A stretch of 64,000 nt of DNA from Anaeramoeba flamelloides. Its lineage: Eukaryota; Metamonada; Anaeramoebidae. The translations under genes and the position numbers were made by a program. The notes beneath the pieces are model-generated. The model was given only the letters and a program-made list of their open reading frames with translations, searched no databases and had not been told where the DNA came from. Position 1 is the stretch's first letter; the number at the start of each line of letters is the position of its first letter. Shown here one piece after another: positions 1-10,480 of the stretch. The DNA lies in the NCBI GenBank assembly GCA_027625915.1, contig JANTQA010000070.1, positions 2,919,001 to 2,983,000 of the forward strand, given 5' to 3'.

Positions 1-3000
1 CATTTTCCATTTCCAAAACAATCAAAAATCATTATTATTAAAAGGAAAAAAGAGAGAATATAACAATAAATTTATTAATTTAAAAATTTTATCATTTAAT
101 GTCAGAGGGTTAAATGAAAAGAATAAAATTTCTATTTTAGAATCTTTTTTATTAAAATTAAATATAGATATATGTCTTATACAAGAATCAAAAGTTACAA
201 AAAATCCACGATTTATGAATTATTTTTCAATTAATAAAAAATCTTATGGTAAGAAAAATAGAAAGGGTGGTTTATTACAGTCAGTTTCACATTTAAGGCA
301 CAAACTTTCAACGAAATTTAAGGCACAAAAAAATCTCAAATTAAAGCACAATTTTTTAGAATTTTAATTTTCACAAATTATTTTACTAGAATTTGAAATC
401 ATGTGCCTTAATTTGAGATTTTTTTTGTGCCTTAAATTTCGTAGAAAGTTTGTGCCTTAAAAACGAAACTGACTGTAATTATAATAAAAAATATTTTTAA
501 AGATTTTACAAGAGAATTATTATTTCCAGATCTTGATATTATGGGAATTCAATTCACTGATTTTATCATTATTAACTTATATAAGAGACATGACAGGAAT
601 AAAGAAATAAATGAAAAAATCCTTGGTTTATTACAAAAATATCAAAACCATAATACAATTATCGGGGGAGATTATAATTTGAATGAAAATCAAATAAATT
701 ATTTTTCAAAATTCAACTTTAAAATTATTTTAAATACTAAGCCAAGTAGAAAAAATAATAACTTTGATTATTTTATAACTACCTTTAATAACTTAAAATT
801 TATCAAATCAAAAACCATAAAAAATATAATTAGTGATCATAATGCAATATTAAATAAATTTAATATTAATAAAAACTGGGAAATTAAAAATGTCTTCAAA
901 ATTAAAGATATTGCAAAGTTTCATGTTGACTTTATAAATTTTTATAAAAATAAAAATTATCAATTAAATGGAAAGAATTTTAAAATCATTTAAAAACAAT
1001 TTAAAGTAAAAGAGAGAATTATCTTAAATATACCAAAAAAAGATTTAAAATTATATAATTTAATTAATAAATTATTTGAAAATAATGAATTTTAAAGAAA
1101 TTAAAGATAGGAATAGTAAACAATATTTTAAATTAATAAACCAGATTAATATTGAATTTGAAGAAAATCAAAACTTTTGGAAAAAGCAAAATAGATTAAG
1201 AGAAACTTCGAGTAAAATGATTCTTAATAATGAAAATATGGAAACTTCATATTTCGGGTTTGTTAAATCTATTAGTAAAAAAACCAAAAAAATATATTCT
1301 TAATTTTATTAAAAATTTCACATTAGATAAAAATAATTTATTAAATATTAAAATAGAAGAAATATTCTCAATTACTAAAATCAAAGAAATTATCAAATAT
1401 CAAAAAAAATAAATCTGTCAAAGAATTTGATAAAATTAAACAATATAAAACAATAAAAAATCAAAGTATTGAATTTTATATAAATTATGAAAACTTTATA
1501 AAAACAATCCAAAAAATATTTTTAATTGGATTAATGATATTTCTCAAAAAAATATTAAATTTATTAAAAAAAAGAAATTTATTATTCATTCTTAAATCTG
1601 GCGATGAAGGTATTCCACTTAATTATAGACCAATTTCAATTAATCAAACTCTCCCAAGATTTTTTCTTAAATTTTTTATATGCCGGAATTCAAGATTCTT
1701 GGGACTTAGTTTCAAAAAAACCAATTTGGATTTAAAAAAAATTAGATACTAGAATTGCAGTTTTAAACTTATTGAATGAATATCAAAAAAATAAAAAATA
1801 AATTTAAAAAAGAAAATATTTATATTGTTACAATAGATATACAAAAATGTTTTTGACTCTATTCATCATTCACTTATTTATTATTCAATTAAAAAATTTA
1901 TAAAAAATGAAATTATTGTAGAATATCTACTTGCTTATTACTCAAAAGAAGGAATTGGTGTTTACCAAGGAGATCCATTATCCCCCTTTATTATTTGGAT
2001 TTATTACTCATTTTCTCTTATAAAAAATTAAATCACTAGCGTTACATATTCAAATGTTTGCAGATGATCTGATTTTACTGATGAAAGGATCATTAATAGA
2101 AATAAATTTTCAATTACAAAAAATCTTTAAAATAATAAAAGATTTTGGAATGAATCCTAATGATGATAAAACTAAAAAAACTTTAATTCCAAAAGAAATT
2201 TTATATCTTGGTATTTGGCTAGATAAAAAAACTCATTTAAAATTTAACCTTGATAAAGTTAAGGCCAATTTTAAAAAGTTAATCAATATCTTACAACAAA
2301 AAAATTTTTCTAATGGATTAAAAATTCAATTTTTTAAAGCTGTATTACATAGCCAATTATTATATGGTTTAGAAATATTTCATTTAACAAAAAACAGATT
2401 TTAAAGATATTGATACTTGGATTAATAAAAAAATTACAAAATTTTTATTAATCAACCCACACTCACCAAGGCTTATTTATAAAACTGAAGCAAAAATTGA
2501 TCCCGTAAGGATAACGATATATAAAAGAAGATTTAAGTTAATTCAAAAATTAAAAATCCTCCATTATGATGAATTAATTAATTATCTTCCTTTTTAGAAA
2601 AAAGAATCAGAAAATATAAATTGGTACTCTAAAAATTTAAAACAATTGGAAAATGAACTAGAAAATTTTAGAATTAAAAACTTAGAAAATAGTCCAAGTT
2701 GGAAAGTTCAAGAATATCTAAAAATAGTACAAATCAATAATACTATAAATAAGCAGCAAAGATATTTAAAATGGAAGGGCTCAACTTCAATTTTAAAACT
2801 CAGAAATTTAACAAATTACCTTAATAGGTACTCTTATGTTATGAATAAAAACAAATCAAAACTATGTGAATTATGTAAAAAAATAAACAATTTAGATATT
2901 ATTGAAGATTTAGACCATTTTCTATGGAACTGCTCAGCCTATGAAAATAATCGCAAAATCTGGATATCTGAATTAAAAAAAATTAATATATCTAATATAT

Positions 3001-3175
3001 TAAATAATAATAATATTTCTAATATTATTATAAAAAAGGATTCAAACTCTTTATTAGCCTTAGTGGGTAATAAACTTATTTTTGAGTCTTTAATTAAATT
3101 CCTAAATAAAAATTTAGGAATTCGGGCAAATAAGAGGGGTCAATAACTCCTCCCTTAAATAATAAAAAAAAAAAA
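1..3175 (+). mobile_element. Broken LINE (APE endonuclease + RT + zinc knuckle)
   Basis: Remains of a non-LTR retrotransposon second ORF; the 5' end lies outside the window. In order: an endonuclease/exonuclease/phosphatase-type nuclease (about 75-900) with NVRGLN, catalytic-type QE, GGDYN and SDH motifs; a reverse transcriptase (about 1,560-2,400) with NYRPIS, a degraded motif A, YQGDPLSPF and the active site FADD near 2,057; then a C-terminal zinc knuckle (CELC at about 2,864 followed by DHFLWNC). An A-rich tail with AATAAA-like sequence follows at 3,160-3,180. No RNase H is seen. The frame is interrupted by stops and shifts in at least six places plus a MITE insertion, so it is a dead copy. 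The endonuclease type and FADD place it among APE-bearing LINEs; I cannot name the clade. Confidence 0.93.
278..475. mobile_element. Palindromic MITE, family A copy 1 (inside LINE)
   Basis: 198-bp element starting CAGTCAGTTT and ending AAACTGACTG, flanked by TA duplications at 276-277 and 476-477. The two halves form one long imperfect hairpin. Each arm carries three TTAAGGCACA-like boxes about 25 nt apart. TA duplications and CAGT termini are typical of Tc1/mariner-type non-autonomous elements. It splits the LINE endonuclease region between two coding stretches that otherwise continue. Confidence 0.9.
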
Positions 3176-5326
3176 ATAAAAAGATTTTTTTTCTTCAATA
3201 AATGTTTATCAATCAATAATTATTTAATTAGAAATAATGTATATTATAGTGGAATTTTGGAAACTTTTATCCAGTTAACTTTGTATGATGTTTCAGTATT
3301 ATCATGATTTATAAAACATCATACTTTTATATCAGATAATATTATAGAAAAAAACACTTTTTTGAAAAGTTAAACACTTAATTGAGATGTAAATTAATTT
3401 TTCTAATAAGATTGTTCTCTATTCAACAAACTTTTCTTGATTTAAGGTACTCAAATTATTTTTTTAATTTTTTAAATGCTTGTCGTTTATAATATATTCA
3501 AACTTTTTTGAAATTTATTAATATTTTGTGTATAAAAGTGTAAATAATCTATATAAACAACCTTTAAGTGATGAGTTTCAATCAAGGAGAAGGTTAAGAT
3601 TAAAGTATGTTGTTATTGGGCCTAACCACATTAGTGCTACAGGTTCGAATGTCTCTCAAAAATCGATTAGTCACATAATATTTGTTGAACTCACCAATTA
3701 AAAAATGATCTTTTGTATTAGTAAAAAAAACCCAACAATTTCAGAAAAAAAATCTACATTTCGCCACAAATTTAAATTTTGGATCATCAATACTCAGACC
3801 ACAAAGTTGCAAAATATCTTTCTTAAATTTGTTGCAAAATGTATATTAATAGCTAAACAATTCTATTTTTTTTAATAATTAAATAATTAACAAATAAATT
3901 GTTTCTACAAATTATTTCTCAAATCATGGAGATATATTGGTGTTTCAATAAGTTTTCTCAAATGCAAACAAAACTAATCGGTCTTTGGGTTTTTATGTTG
4001 ATGATTATTGGTTTAATCTTTGAAATTCAAAAATTATAAAAATAGTTACTTTTGGAAGTTTTATATATGAATTAATAAATACCAGAATACTATTATTTTG
4101 AGTTTTTATTTTTAGATTTAGAAAATGGAAATTAAAAAATAAAATTTCCAAAATCCAAAATTTTTAATAATAATCATTAGTAAACAATGTAATAATTTAT
4201 TTGACACACAAGATTTATAATAGATTTTTTAGAGCTATTTGGGCAATGTTGTACTAATATCATTTATACCCAATTACAACAGACTTTGATGATAGAGAAA
4301 TCTCAGGCAATACTAATCCCTTAACTTTAAAAAAAAAAAATACAAATTTTCAACAATTATCAAAAAAATAAAAATAAAAAAATAAATTAATATTTTTTCT
4401 CTTTATCTTTATTATTAAATATAATACAAACAAAAACATGTCTTTACTGGCTTTTTTGATATTTTATTTCAAAAAACAATATTCCACCTTTATTTCAAAA
4501 ATAATTTAGTAAAATAAAAGAAAAAAAAAAGCACAAAAGAAAAAAGAGTATATCTTGGAGAGATGTAAAAAAAAAAAAAAAAACTAGTTCTTGTTTAATT
4601 CATTTATAAAAGAATTTCAAAAAAAAAAAAATACAGTCAAAAATTAAATCACTAAAGCAATCTAACAGTGGATTCAATTTCAATCAAGAATAATCAATTC
4701 TGGATTTTTTTACGAAAATAAAAATGATAAAATTACAATAATAAGGTTTCAAATTATCTTATATTAAAATAAATTTCCTTAAACATGGTTGTTCGAATTA
4801 TTGTTTTCACTCAAGATTTTGAATCATTTATTTGTAAAATTGAGATTGGGATTTGAAAAGGTGCTACATGAACACCCCCATAAAAAAGATTTTTTAACTG
4901 AAGAAAAAGGAATTTTCAACAAAAAAGCTCATTTTAAAAATCAATTTCCCATTAAAAAATATTAGTGATTGTAGCTTAGAATTATTAGTTATTATCTTTT
5001 GAGAAAAAATATTTTGTTTTAAAAAATACAGAATTTGTCACCAAAAGCATATACAAGAGAACATTGATAGTTTATTCTTCATTAATTATAATATGAATTA
5101 TTCGCAAGCCTATTTGGCACACTTTTTTAAAAAAGATGAAAAAATAATTTCCAAGTTCAAAATTAATTATAATAATATCTAAATTACAAATCTCTGAAAA
5201 AAAATAAAATGAAAAATGATAATTTTATTCTCAAATAAATAAAAAAATAAATAAAAATATAAATAAAATATAAAAATAAAAATATAAATATAAATAAAAA
5301 TAATTTTTAAATATTCTTTTTAAGAG
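3176..5326. other. Intergenic, no gene seen
   Basis: A+T-rich sequence between the LINE tail and the Pecanex stop codon. It holds the partial W repeat at 3,735-4,345 and long A tracts near 4,330 and 4,570. No convincing coding stretch was found on either strand. Confidence 0.6.
3735..4345. repeat. W-family repeat, 5' portion
   Basis: Aligns by eye with 29,210-29,800 and 56,260-56,830: shared strings include TAATAGCTAAA followed by TTAAATAATTAAC, and ACCAGAATACTATTATTTTG (also at 29,543). It also matches 45,640-46,010 in reverse orientation (TTTGGGTTTTTATGTT and ATTATTG). It ends at an ATACTAATCCCTTA string shared with 29,770. Confidence 0.75.
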
Positions 5327-8167
5327 TTAAAAATTTTCATCTTGTTTGTAAAAATCTTTAACAAAAGATTTATAAAAAATATCTGAAGTGTTTTTTGAAT
5401 AAGAAGTACAAATGGGAGAAATTGATATCGGATAGCCTGTAGGTATATCACAAGCTTGATTTTGCAAATTTCTTAAAACATTTTCGCATCTTTGGATACT
5501 GCCTCTTTCTGCATTCAAATTCTTCAAATATACTAACTCTTGTATTTGACTGGACCATAACCCTCTCACGCATTCCTTATTGATTTTGATTGCTGTCCAT
5601 TTAATATGTCTTAATTCCAATTGCAAGACATAATATGATGCATGGTGCTCATCCATATCCTCTGTTTGTCTTCTTAATGATAATAAACTAGATTTTTCTT
5701 TGATTATTCCCTTTCTCCATTCTGGATCTGTTTCTGCACAGATGACTGTCAAATCTTCGAGGTCCTCTAAGGCGCCAAAGAGGTTTTTAGGATCGTTATA
5801 TTCCTTTGGGCTAATAAAGTAATATTGAAATAAACTTAATGAGACCTTAGCTGCCTTCCCAATCACATTTTCTAGCATTGAAATATCGGTTACGATCCAA
5901 TCGTCTTTAGGGTTCAGTCTCAAATCGCCTTTAAACAGTGCATAATATTTATCCAAGAAGCTATTGTTTCGAAATCGATTGTTTGTTGTTAAACTAGCTG
6001 AGGCTAAAACCCTTCTAGCTGCTACAGCAATGGCAAAACACAAATTTAAAACCAAAGGCGCAATTGGCATTTCGTCTTGTTTATTTTGATTTAAATTGGT
6101 GCCTTGATCTTCCAATTCAATATCATCAGTATCACTACTGTCTTTATTCTCATCACTTTGATCGTTGCTATTCTTCTTGCTATTGTTATTGTTATTGTCA
6201 TTATTATCATTATTATTATCATTTAAATTATGGAAATTATCATTGTTATTGCCTTTATTATTCGATTTATTTAATTGTTGCCATTCATCTAAAGAAATAT
6301 ATCGAACCCGCTCGTTTTCTGGCAATTTGGAATTATATTTTTCAACACAATATCTAATAAAATCACCATAAACCCTTTCAAAGGATCTTGCTGTAATACC
6401 TTGGAAGGCTAAATCAAAGTCTTCATCTACTCTTTGAGAAAAAGTTAAAATGTCTCCATCGACGTAATTTGGATCATGGAAATTGAAAATTGATTGTATA
6501 ACGGTATCATTTTTAATTAAGCTTAAAACGTTAGTTTTAGTAAACAGATAATAAATCGCTGAAGAAACATAATATTTTAACAAAACCTTTCGAGAATCGT
6601 ACATTTCAAAATTATGCTCAGCGGGGTTCATTAGCACATTATAACTTCGACAAATCAAGCCTTTATTTATAACTTCCCAAGTTCTCCACCGATGGAAAAA
6701 TAAATATTTGAAGGACAAAAGTGGGAAATTTGGTAAAAGATAATTTTCATCAGAGTTATCTGCAGTTGCCTTTACCTCTTCAATTTCTCTTTCTTGACAA
6801 TAGGTGCCTCTAAATTCTAATCCACGGAGCTGGTAACAACAGAATCCGTTGCCCAAACTAGAAATATGTAAAAGTGCTGTTAACTTTTCGTGTGATAATA
6901 AAAACACATCTCCTTGATTAACTTTGCCTAATCTACCGAATTTGATATCGTCGTAGAGAGAATCCCTGAGGGAAACATATAAATGATCATAAAAAATGGA
7001 ATTTAAATTGTTTAAATTTGCAGAGCTACCGGCGTCCAAACTTAAAGTTTTGCTTAGTTTCATATTCGAGGCGTCCATTCGTCGCGTTCGATAGGACTTT
7101 TCCCAATATCGTACAGGCCTAGGGTAAGTTAATAGGAACCACCCAGATCCAATAAATGGGCTTAGCGGCATTGAAAAAATGGTTGAAATGAAGATGGTAA
7201 CAGCAGTTAATGCAGTATGCGCAATGGACAAAACAGATAAAATCACATGTGCAAAGGAGGCAATGGCTAGGGTCCAGGGTGCATTATAAATAAAAAGAAA
7301 TCTGCATTTTAAGAAGGCCTCGTTTAATCTCTCAATCAAATATTGTACCAAGAGTAAATTAATTAATGAAAATTCACTCAGATTTTTATAGTCATATCTA
7401 AAAAATAATAGTAAAAAAAATAATATTTTATAATGTTCTTGCCCGTTGTTAAACCCAGATCGAACAAATTTAATAACCGTGAAAATGCATAATAAAATTG
7501 TAACATGAATCCCGAATAAATCAATTGATTCATTGATAGATTGGCTGATGACACTTAGCCCAATAACTGGGAAAATGATAAATTTTTCAAATAAAATGAA
7601 AAATCTATAGATCTTTTCAAATAATAACTTTCGAGCTGGACCATCAGGCTCGAAATTTTCATCTTCATCTAAAGATTTTAAAATTGGATCACTAAAAATC
7701 ATAAATGGGAAAGATTTTCTTGATTGATTAATTATGTAATGTCCAATAAATCCAATGCATATTCCAATTATTTGGAAGGCTAAATAAAAATCCGAATTTT
7801 GAAATATTTTACTAAATTGAAGTGCAAAATAGATAATGAAGAGTATCAATGAATGCAATAGATCTATTAAAAATTTTTTTATTGGCAAAAAATCAAATTT
7901 ATCTTCTGGTTCCAAATCTTCTTTGACAAGAGCTTCATATTTTCTGATAATCAACTTTTTAAAATATTTTGGATCACTTGGGCAAATACTTAGAAAATAG
8001 GAAAAAAAGATTAATAATCCAGTAAATAAATAAAATTTATAATCATCGTTATTAATATTGTTGTCTGTATTTGGATCAATTAATAAAATTCCAATTCCAT
8101 ACATGATTCCAATAACAATTAAATCAAGAATAACAGATAAAATTGAGGAAAATATTGAAATTGCTGC
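5327..8167 (-). CDS. Pecanex-family membrane protein, main C-terminal exon
   Basis: Largest exon (947 codons, stop TAA at 5,327) of a Pecanex homologue, a large multi-pass membrane protein conserved from animals to protists and linked in metazoans to Notch signalling and ER function. The exon opens in the membrane region (GIMYGIGILLI, several later hydrophobic helices), then carries the Pecanex C-terminal signature: LRGLEFRGTYCQ near 6,800 and ERGSIQRCENVLRNLQNQ plus GYPISISP near 5,400-5,500. An Asn/Asp-rich insert (about 6,080-6,280) interrupts the C-terminal region and is likely a disordered loop. The acceptor is ATAG|GCAGCA at 8,168, joining in phase 0 to the exon at 9,938-10,480. Total coding sequence recovered is 1,210 codons including the stop, shorter than animal Pecanex (about 2,000 residues). 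The N-terminus is not found. Confidence 0.95.
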   Translation of the reverse strand, partial: AAISIFSSILSVILDLIVIGIMYGIGILLIDPNTDNNINNDDYKFYLFTGLLIFFSYFLSICPSDPKYFKKLIIRKYEALVKEDLEPEDKFDFLPIKKFLIDLLHSLILFIIYFALQFSKIFQNSDFYLAFQIIGICIGFIGHYIINQSRKSFPFMIFSDPILKSLDEDENFEPDGPARKLLFEKIYRFFILFEKFIIFPVIGLSVISQSINESIDLFGIHVTILLCIFTVIKFVRSGFNNGQEHYKILFFLLLFFRYDYKNLSEFSLINLLLVQYLIERLNEAFLKCRFLFIYNAPWTLAIASFAHVILSVLSIAHTALTAVTIFISTIFSMPLSPFIGSGWFLLTYPRPVRYWEKSYRTRRMDASNMKLSKTLSLDAGSSANLNNLNSIFYDHLYVSLRDSLYDDIKFGRLGKVNQGDVFLLSHEKLTALLHISSLGNGFCCYQLRGLEFRGTYCQEREIEEVKATADNSDENYLLPNFPLLSFKYLFFHRWRTWEVINKGLICRSYNVLMNPAEHNFEMYDSRKVLLKYYVSSAIYYLFTKTNVLSLIKNDTVIQSIFNFHDPNYVDGDILTFSQRVDEDFDLAFQGITARSFERVYGDFIRYCVEKYNSKLPENERVRYISLDEWQQLNKSNNKGNNNDNFHNLNDNNNDNNDNNNNNSKKNSNDQSDENKDSSDTDDIELEDQGTNLNQNKQDEMPIAPLVLNLCFAIAVAARRVLASASLTTNNRFRNNSFLDKYYALFKGDLRLNPKDDWIVTDISMLENVIGKAAKVSLSLFQYYFISPKEYNDPKNLFGALEDLEDLTVICAETDPEWRKGIIKEKSSLLSLRRQTEDMDEHHASYYVLQLELRHIKWTAIKINKECVRGLWSSQIQELVYLKNLNAERGSIQRCENVLRNLQNQACDIPTGYPISISPICTSYSKNTSDIFYKSFVKDFYKQDENF

Positions 8168-8168
8168 C

Positions 8169-8216
8169 TATAGAATAGAATAGAAGAGAAGAGAAGAGAA
8201 TAAAATAAAATAAAAA
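8169..8216. repeat. Pentanucleotide microsatellite at intron 3' end
   Basis: AGAAT, AGAAG and AAAAT units on the + strand. On the gene strand this reads as CTTCT/ATTCT units ending ATTCTATAG, so the array doubles as the polypyrimidine tract of the splice acceptor. Confidence 0.8.
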
Positions 8217-8559
8217 ATCATAAAGATAATAAATAATAGTCACTATCAGTTTATATAAGTTTTGATAAATCAGTAATGTTTAAAATAATAATAATAATGA
8301 TAATTGAAGTATGAAAAGACAATTGTTTTTTTCTTAAAATATCAATATCCCTTAATACAAATTGTTTCAGATCTAACCTTTGGTTTTTTCTTTCTTGTTC
8401 CATTATTCTTAATAATAGCACACCAATTTAAAAATTTCAGGAAATCTATTTGATTCAAAAAAATTTTTCCTTATGGATTAGTATTATGATCAATTAATTT
8501 TTAATGGTAGTATAAATTTTTTCAATTATTATAACCTAGAATTCAAAATTCCCCCCTAA

Positions 8560-9510
8560 TCGCCCACACACACAAATTCATTTGAATCAGAAGACTTCAG
8601 GTTTGCCATCAATTATTCTTAATTTCTTCATTTTTTTTCTTCTTTTTTTTGCATTGCTTCATTTTTTTTGCATTGCTTCATTTTTTTTTTTTAATAAAAA
8701 CTCTTTATTTTTTCTCTCTTTTTTTTTCAGAAAACTAAATTAAGATTCGAATGCTTCTGATGACTGTATCTATTTTAAACGCTCTTTGAACAGGAAGTTA
8801 CAAATTTTAGTCACTCCAAAATTCTCTCTTTAACAAATTAGATGAGGTTTCATCTAACCCTTAACAATAAATTCAATTCATTCTTTTGTTAGCCCATCTC
8901 CAAAGTTTAATATATACCCAATGCTGCAAAAGAAAAATTGATGATGTAGACCATTTCAGATGGGGATGTTAGAAATACGAAAAAATTAGAAGACAATAGA
9001 AAAGGTCCCTCAAAAAATCAAAAATTTTGACTTTTATATAATAGTCAAAAAAGACACAGATGAATTGCTGAGGAAAATGAACTTTAAAGAAATCTATGAC
9101 ATCGCCATAGAATATCTTCTGACCAACATGACTACTCAACATGCAATTAGGAATAAGGAATTTAATTCAATTAACCCTAAACATCCAAATTCAAATGGAT
9201 TTCAATAACTTTCGGTTTTTTCACAACTATTATTCTAAAGATTTTTAAATTCTTTATTTTTCGATTTCTTCACTTTTCTTTTATTCTATTTTTTTAATAG
9301 ACTCTTCATTTTCTTTTAGAAAACTAAATTGAGTTTCAAATTATTCTAATGATTGTTTCAAGTCTAGACACTCTTTGAATTAGAAGACAAAAATTTATTC
9401 ACTTCAACATTCTCTCTTTAACAGATTAATTGTATTTTAAGCATTTAACCCTAAACAATAAATCCTATCATTTTTTTGTTTTTCTCTCTCCAAAATTTGT
9501 AACACACTCT
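8560..9510 (+). mobile_element. LINE 3'-end fossil in Pecanex intron
   Basis: Plus-strand sequence at about 8,920-9,208 translates to CCKRKIDDVDHFRWGC and, after a stop and frame change, to a coding-like tail from 8,990 (KVPQKIKNFDFYIIVKK, then NFKEIYDIAIEYLLTN) ending TAA at 9,208. The first part matches the zinc-knuckle pattern of the LINE at 1-3,175 (IEDLDHFLWNC), so this is the C-terminus of a LINE reverse transcriptase, antisense to the host gene. It is flanked by two related copies of about 310 bp (8,580-8,905 and 9,195-9,500; shared CATTCTCTCTTTAACA-like string and AAACTAAATT), which looks like a duplication or two nested insertions. Confidence 0.7.
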
Positions 9511-9937
9511 TGCTTTATTACTATTGATAATTATTTTTTGTGTGGGTATTGTAATTTATAGACAGTTGTTCACATTTCCAATTAGTGAATGGTTCTAATT
9601 TGGTATTTCTTCTCGAATCTATTAAATAAGATTCTTTTTTTCAAAAATTGAATTTTTGTGTGTTAAAAATTTTGAATTGGAGTTTATATTATGATAAATA
9701 TGGAATGAAAAAAGGTTGATCAATTCAGTTTAATAATAATTTTAATTGTAAATTAAATTATGTTTTTTTTAATTTTATTGCTTTGTAATTCCATTTTGAT
9801 ATTAATATATATTTTGCAATAGGTCAATGTTTAAAATCTTGAGTGTTGGGTTTTAGTAAGTTTTGTTTGGTTGTTTAAAAGGTTTTGGTTAATAAAAAAG
9901 AAAAAATAACAGGAAACAAGAAAAGTGAAAGATTTAC

Positions 9938-10480
9938 CGTTCCTCCCATAAATTGAATATTAAATTGTTCAAAAATATACATCAAAAATGTTAAGGGCTG
10001 AGCAAATAATCCAAATAAAAATATTAATGGTGAAAAAAGTATTATAATCTTAAAGGAATCTAAAATTAGATTAAAAACGGTATCAAAATGGAACGTTAAA
10101 GAGTAAAGCTCAATTGAATGGTCTTCGTCTACAGAATCAGCAACTGCGTTAATAATGAGGAATAATATTGAAAAAAGCGTCAAATAGAACGATCTCGAAT
10201 AAGATACCCCTTTCACATTTGGTTCTGGCGATGAGCAATCTGGTTGTACACTTTTTAATAAAGAATATAACCCTGTTGCTATTGTTATGCAGAAGAAAAT
10301 CCTTTCTGTGCCATAAAAATATTCGCTTACAATAAGTGACACAAATGCAGTTATAGTCGCCAAAAATAATCCTGAATAGAGTTGCTTTTTATTCCAATCA
10401 CGATCAAAAAGGTTTTCTAAAGTTAACCTATCAATAAATAACAAGTATTCATTACCAAATATTTTGATTCGAACAAATGA
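9938..10480 (-). CDS. Pecanex exon, conserved N-terminal membrane block
   Basis: 181 codons, phase 0 at both ends. The translation has the Pecanex blocks FDRL-like (FIDRLTLENLF), YSLLKSVQPD, YSR, then FGLFAQPLTFLMYIFEQ and FMGGT, matching the family's order and spacing. The donor is ACG|GTAAAT at 9,937; the acceptor is TTAATAG|TCATTT at 10,481. Joining to the 5,327-8,167 exon gives FMGGT-AAISIFSSILS, as in the family where GGNA or GGTA leads into the next helix. There is no in-frame ATG near its start, so it is internal. Confidence 0.93.

Larger units (their letters stand above)
8168..9937 (-). other. Pecanex 1,770-nt intron
   Basis: GTAAAT donor at 9,937 and ATAG acceptor at 8,168. It contains a LINE 3' fossil at about 8,560-9,510 on the opposite strand. 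The pyrimidine tract before the acceptor is built by a pentanucleotide microsatellite at 8,169-8,215. Confidence 0.88.

Noticed and set aside
3575-3665. tRNA-like stretch with GGTTCGAAT
   Set aside because: The T-loop string is present, but the flanking bases (ACAGG and GTCTC) do not pair and no matching D or anticodon arm could be folded.
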